Shown one piece after another: positions 63,876-64,000 of a stretch of 64,000 nucleotides of DNA. The DNA is from Micrasema longulum (lineage: Eukaryota; Arthropoda; Insecta; Trichoptera; Brachycentridae), in contig JAGVSM010005032.1 in assembly GCA_022494885.1 (NCBI GenBank), positions 124,001 through 188,000 of the forward strand. Reading direction: 5' to 3'. The notes under the pieces are model-generated. The model saw nothing but the letters and a program-made list of their open reading frames with translations. It was not told the DNA's origin and searched no databases. Each line of letters starts with the position of its first letter. Position 1 is the first letter of the stretch. Both the position numbers and the translations under genes were made by a program.

Positions 63876-64000
63876 AATAATTAATTAATAAATAATTGGT
63901 GTCCTGACAAAGAGACAGGTACATCTTGAAAAACCGGCAGACATAGAAAAGTCGGTTAGTGGTTATATCCAAATATTTAATAACATTTAGTAAATTAATT

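Noticed and set aside
1..64000. CRISPR array, prokaryotic operon or riboswitch
   Set aside because: The window has spliced eukaryotic genes and eukaryotic repeats; the spaced repeats found do not have regular repeat-spacer layout.

Overview
The window is a piece of insect nuclear DNA, most likely from a moth or butterfly (Lepidoptera). The basis is split genes with GT-AG introns, strong A+T bias, gene copies of insect type, and a dense load of tRNA-derived SINEs, CR1/Jockey- and RTE-type LINE relics and short inverted-repeat DNA transposons. There are no operons, no CRISPR arrays and no intact non-coding RNA genes that I can support.

Layout. From the left edge to about 14.8 kb, on the minus strand, is a mitochondrial branched-chain amino-acid aminotransferase gene (six coding exons; the C-terminal exon lies beyond the left edge). 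From 16.6 to 22.7 kb, also minus, are two exons of SDHAF2, the assembly factor that flavinylates succinate dehydrogenase; its first exon was not found. At 25.66-26.04 kb, plus strand, is a complete synaptobrevin/VAMP R-SNARE whose coding region has no intron. From 26.9 to 35.3 kb there is no host gene, only repeats and decayed transposon coding sequence. From 35.7 to 50.3 kb, plus strand, is a small heat shock protein gene of the silkworm Hsp21.4 / Drosophila CG14207 type: three coding exons and a first intron of about 11.7 kb. Inside that intron I find a short unannotated exon (43700-43764) with an ATG and a donor of exactly the same phase as exon 1, so it could be an alternative first exon giving a shorter N-terminus. 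From 55.1 to 63.0 kb, minus strand, are five exons of a GASZ-like gene (ankyrin repeats, SAM domain, C-terminal membrane anchor), a piRNA-pathway protein of the mitochondrial surface; its 5' end lies to the right.

The rest is mobile DNA, much of it nested: four SINE families (A-D), an hAT-like element with a perfect 8-bp target duplication, a pogo/Tigger-like element carrying a palindromic MITE, a MITE family whose longest copy holds a THAP-domain exon, and a cluster of three inverted-repeat elements upstream of the VAMP gene. The host genes do not form one pathway. BCAT and SDHAF2 both act in mitochondria, and GASZ sits on the mitochondrial surface, but I see no evidence that their neighbourhood is functional.
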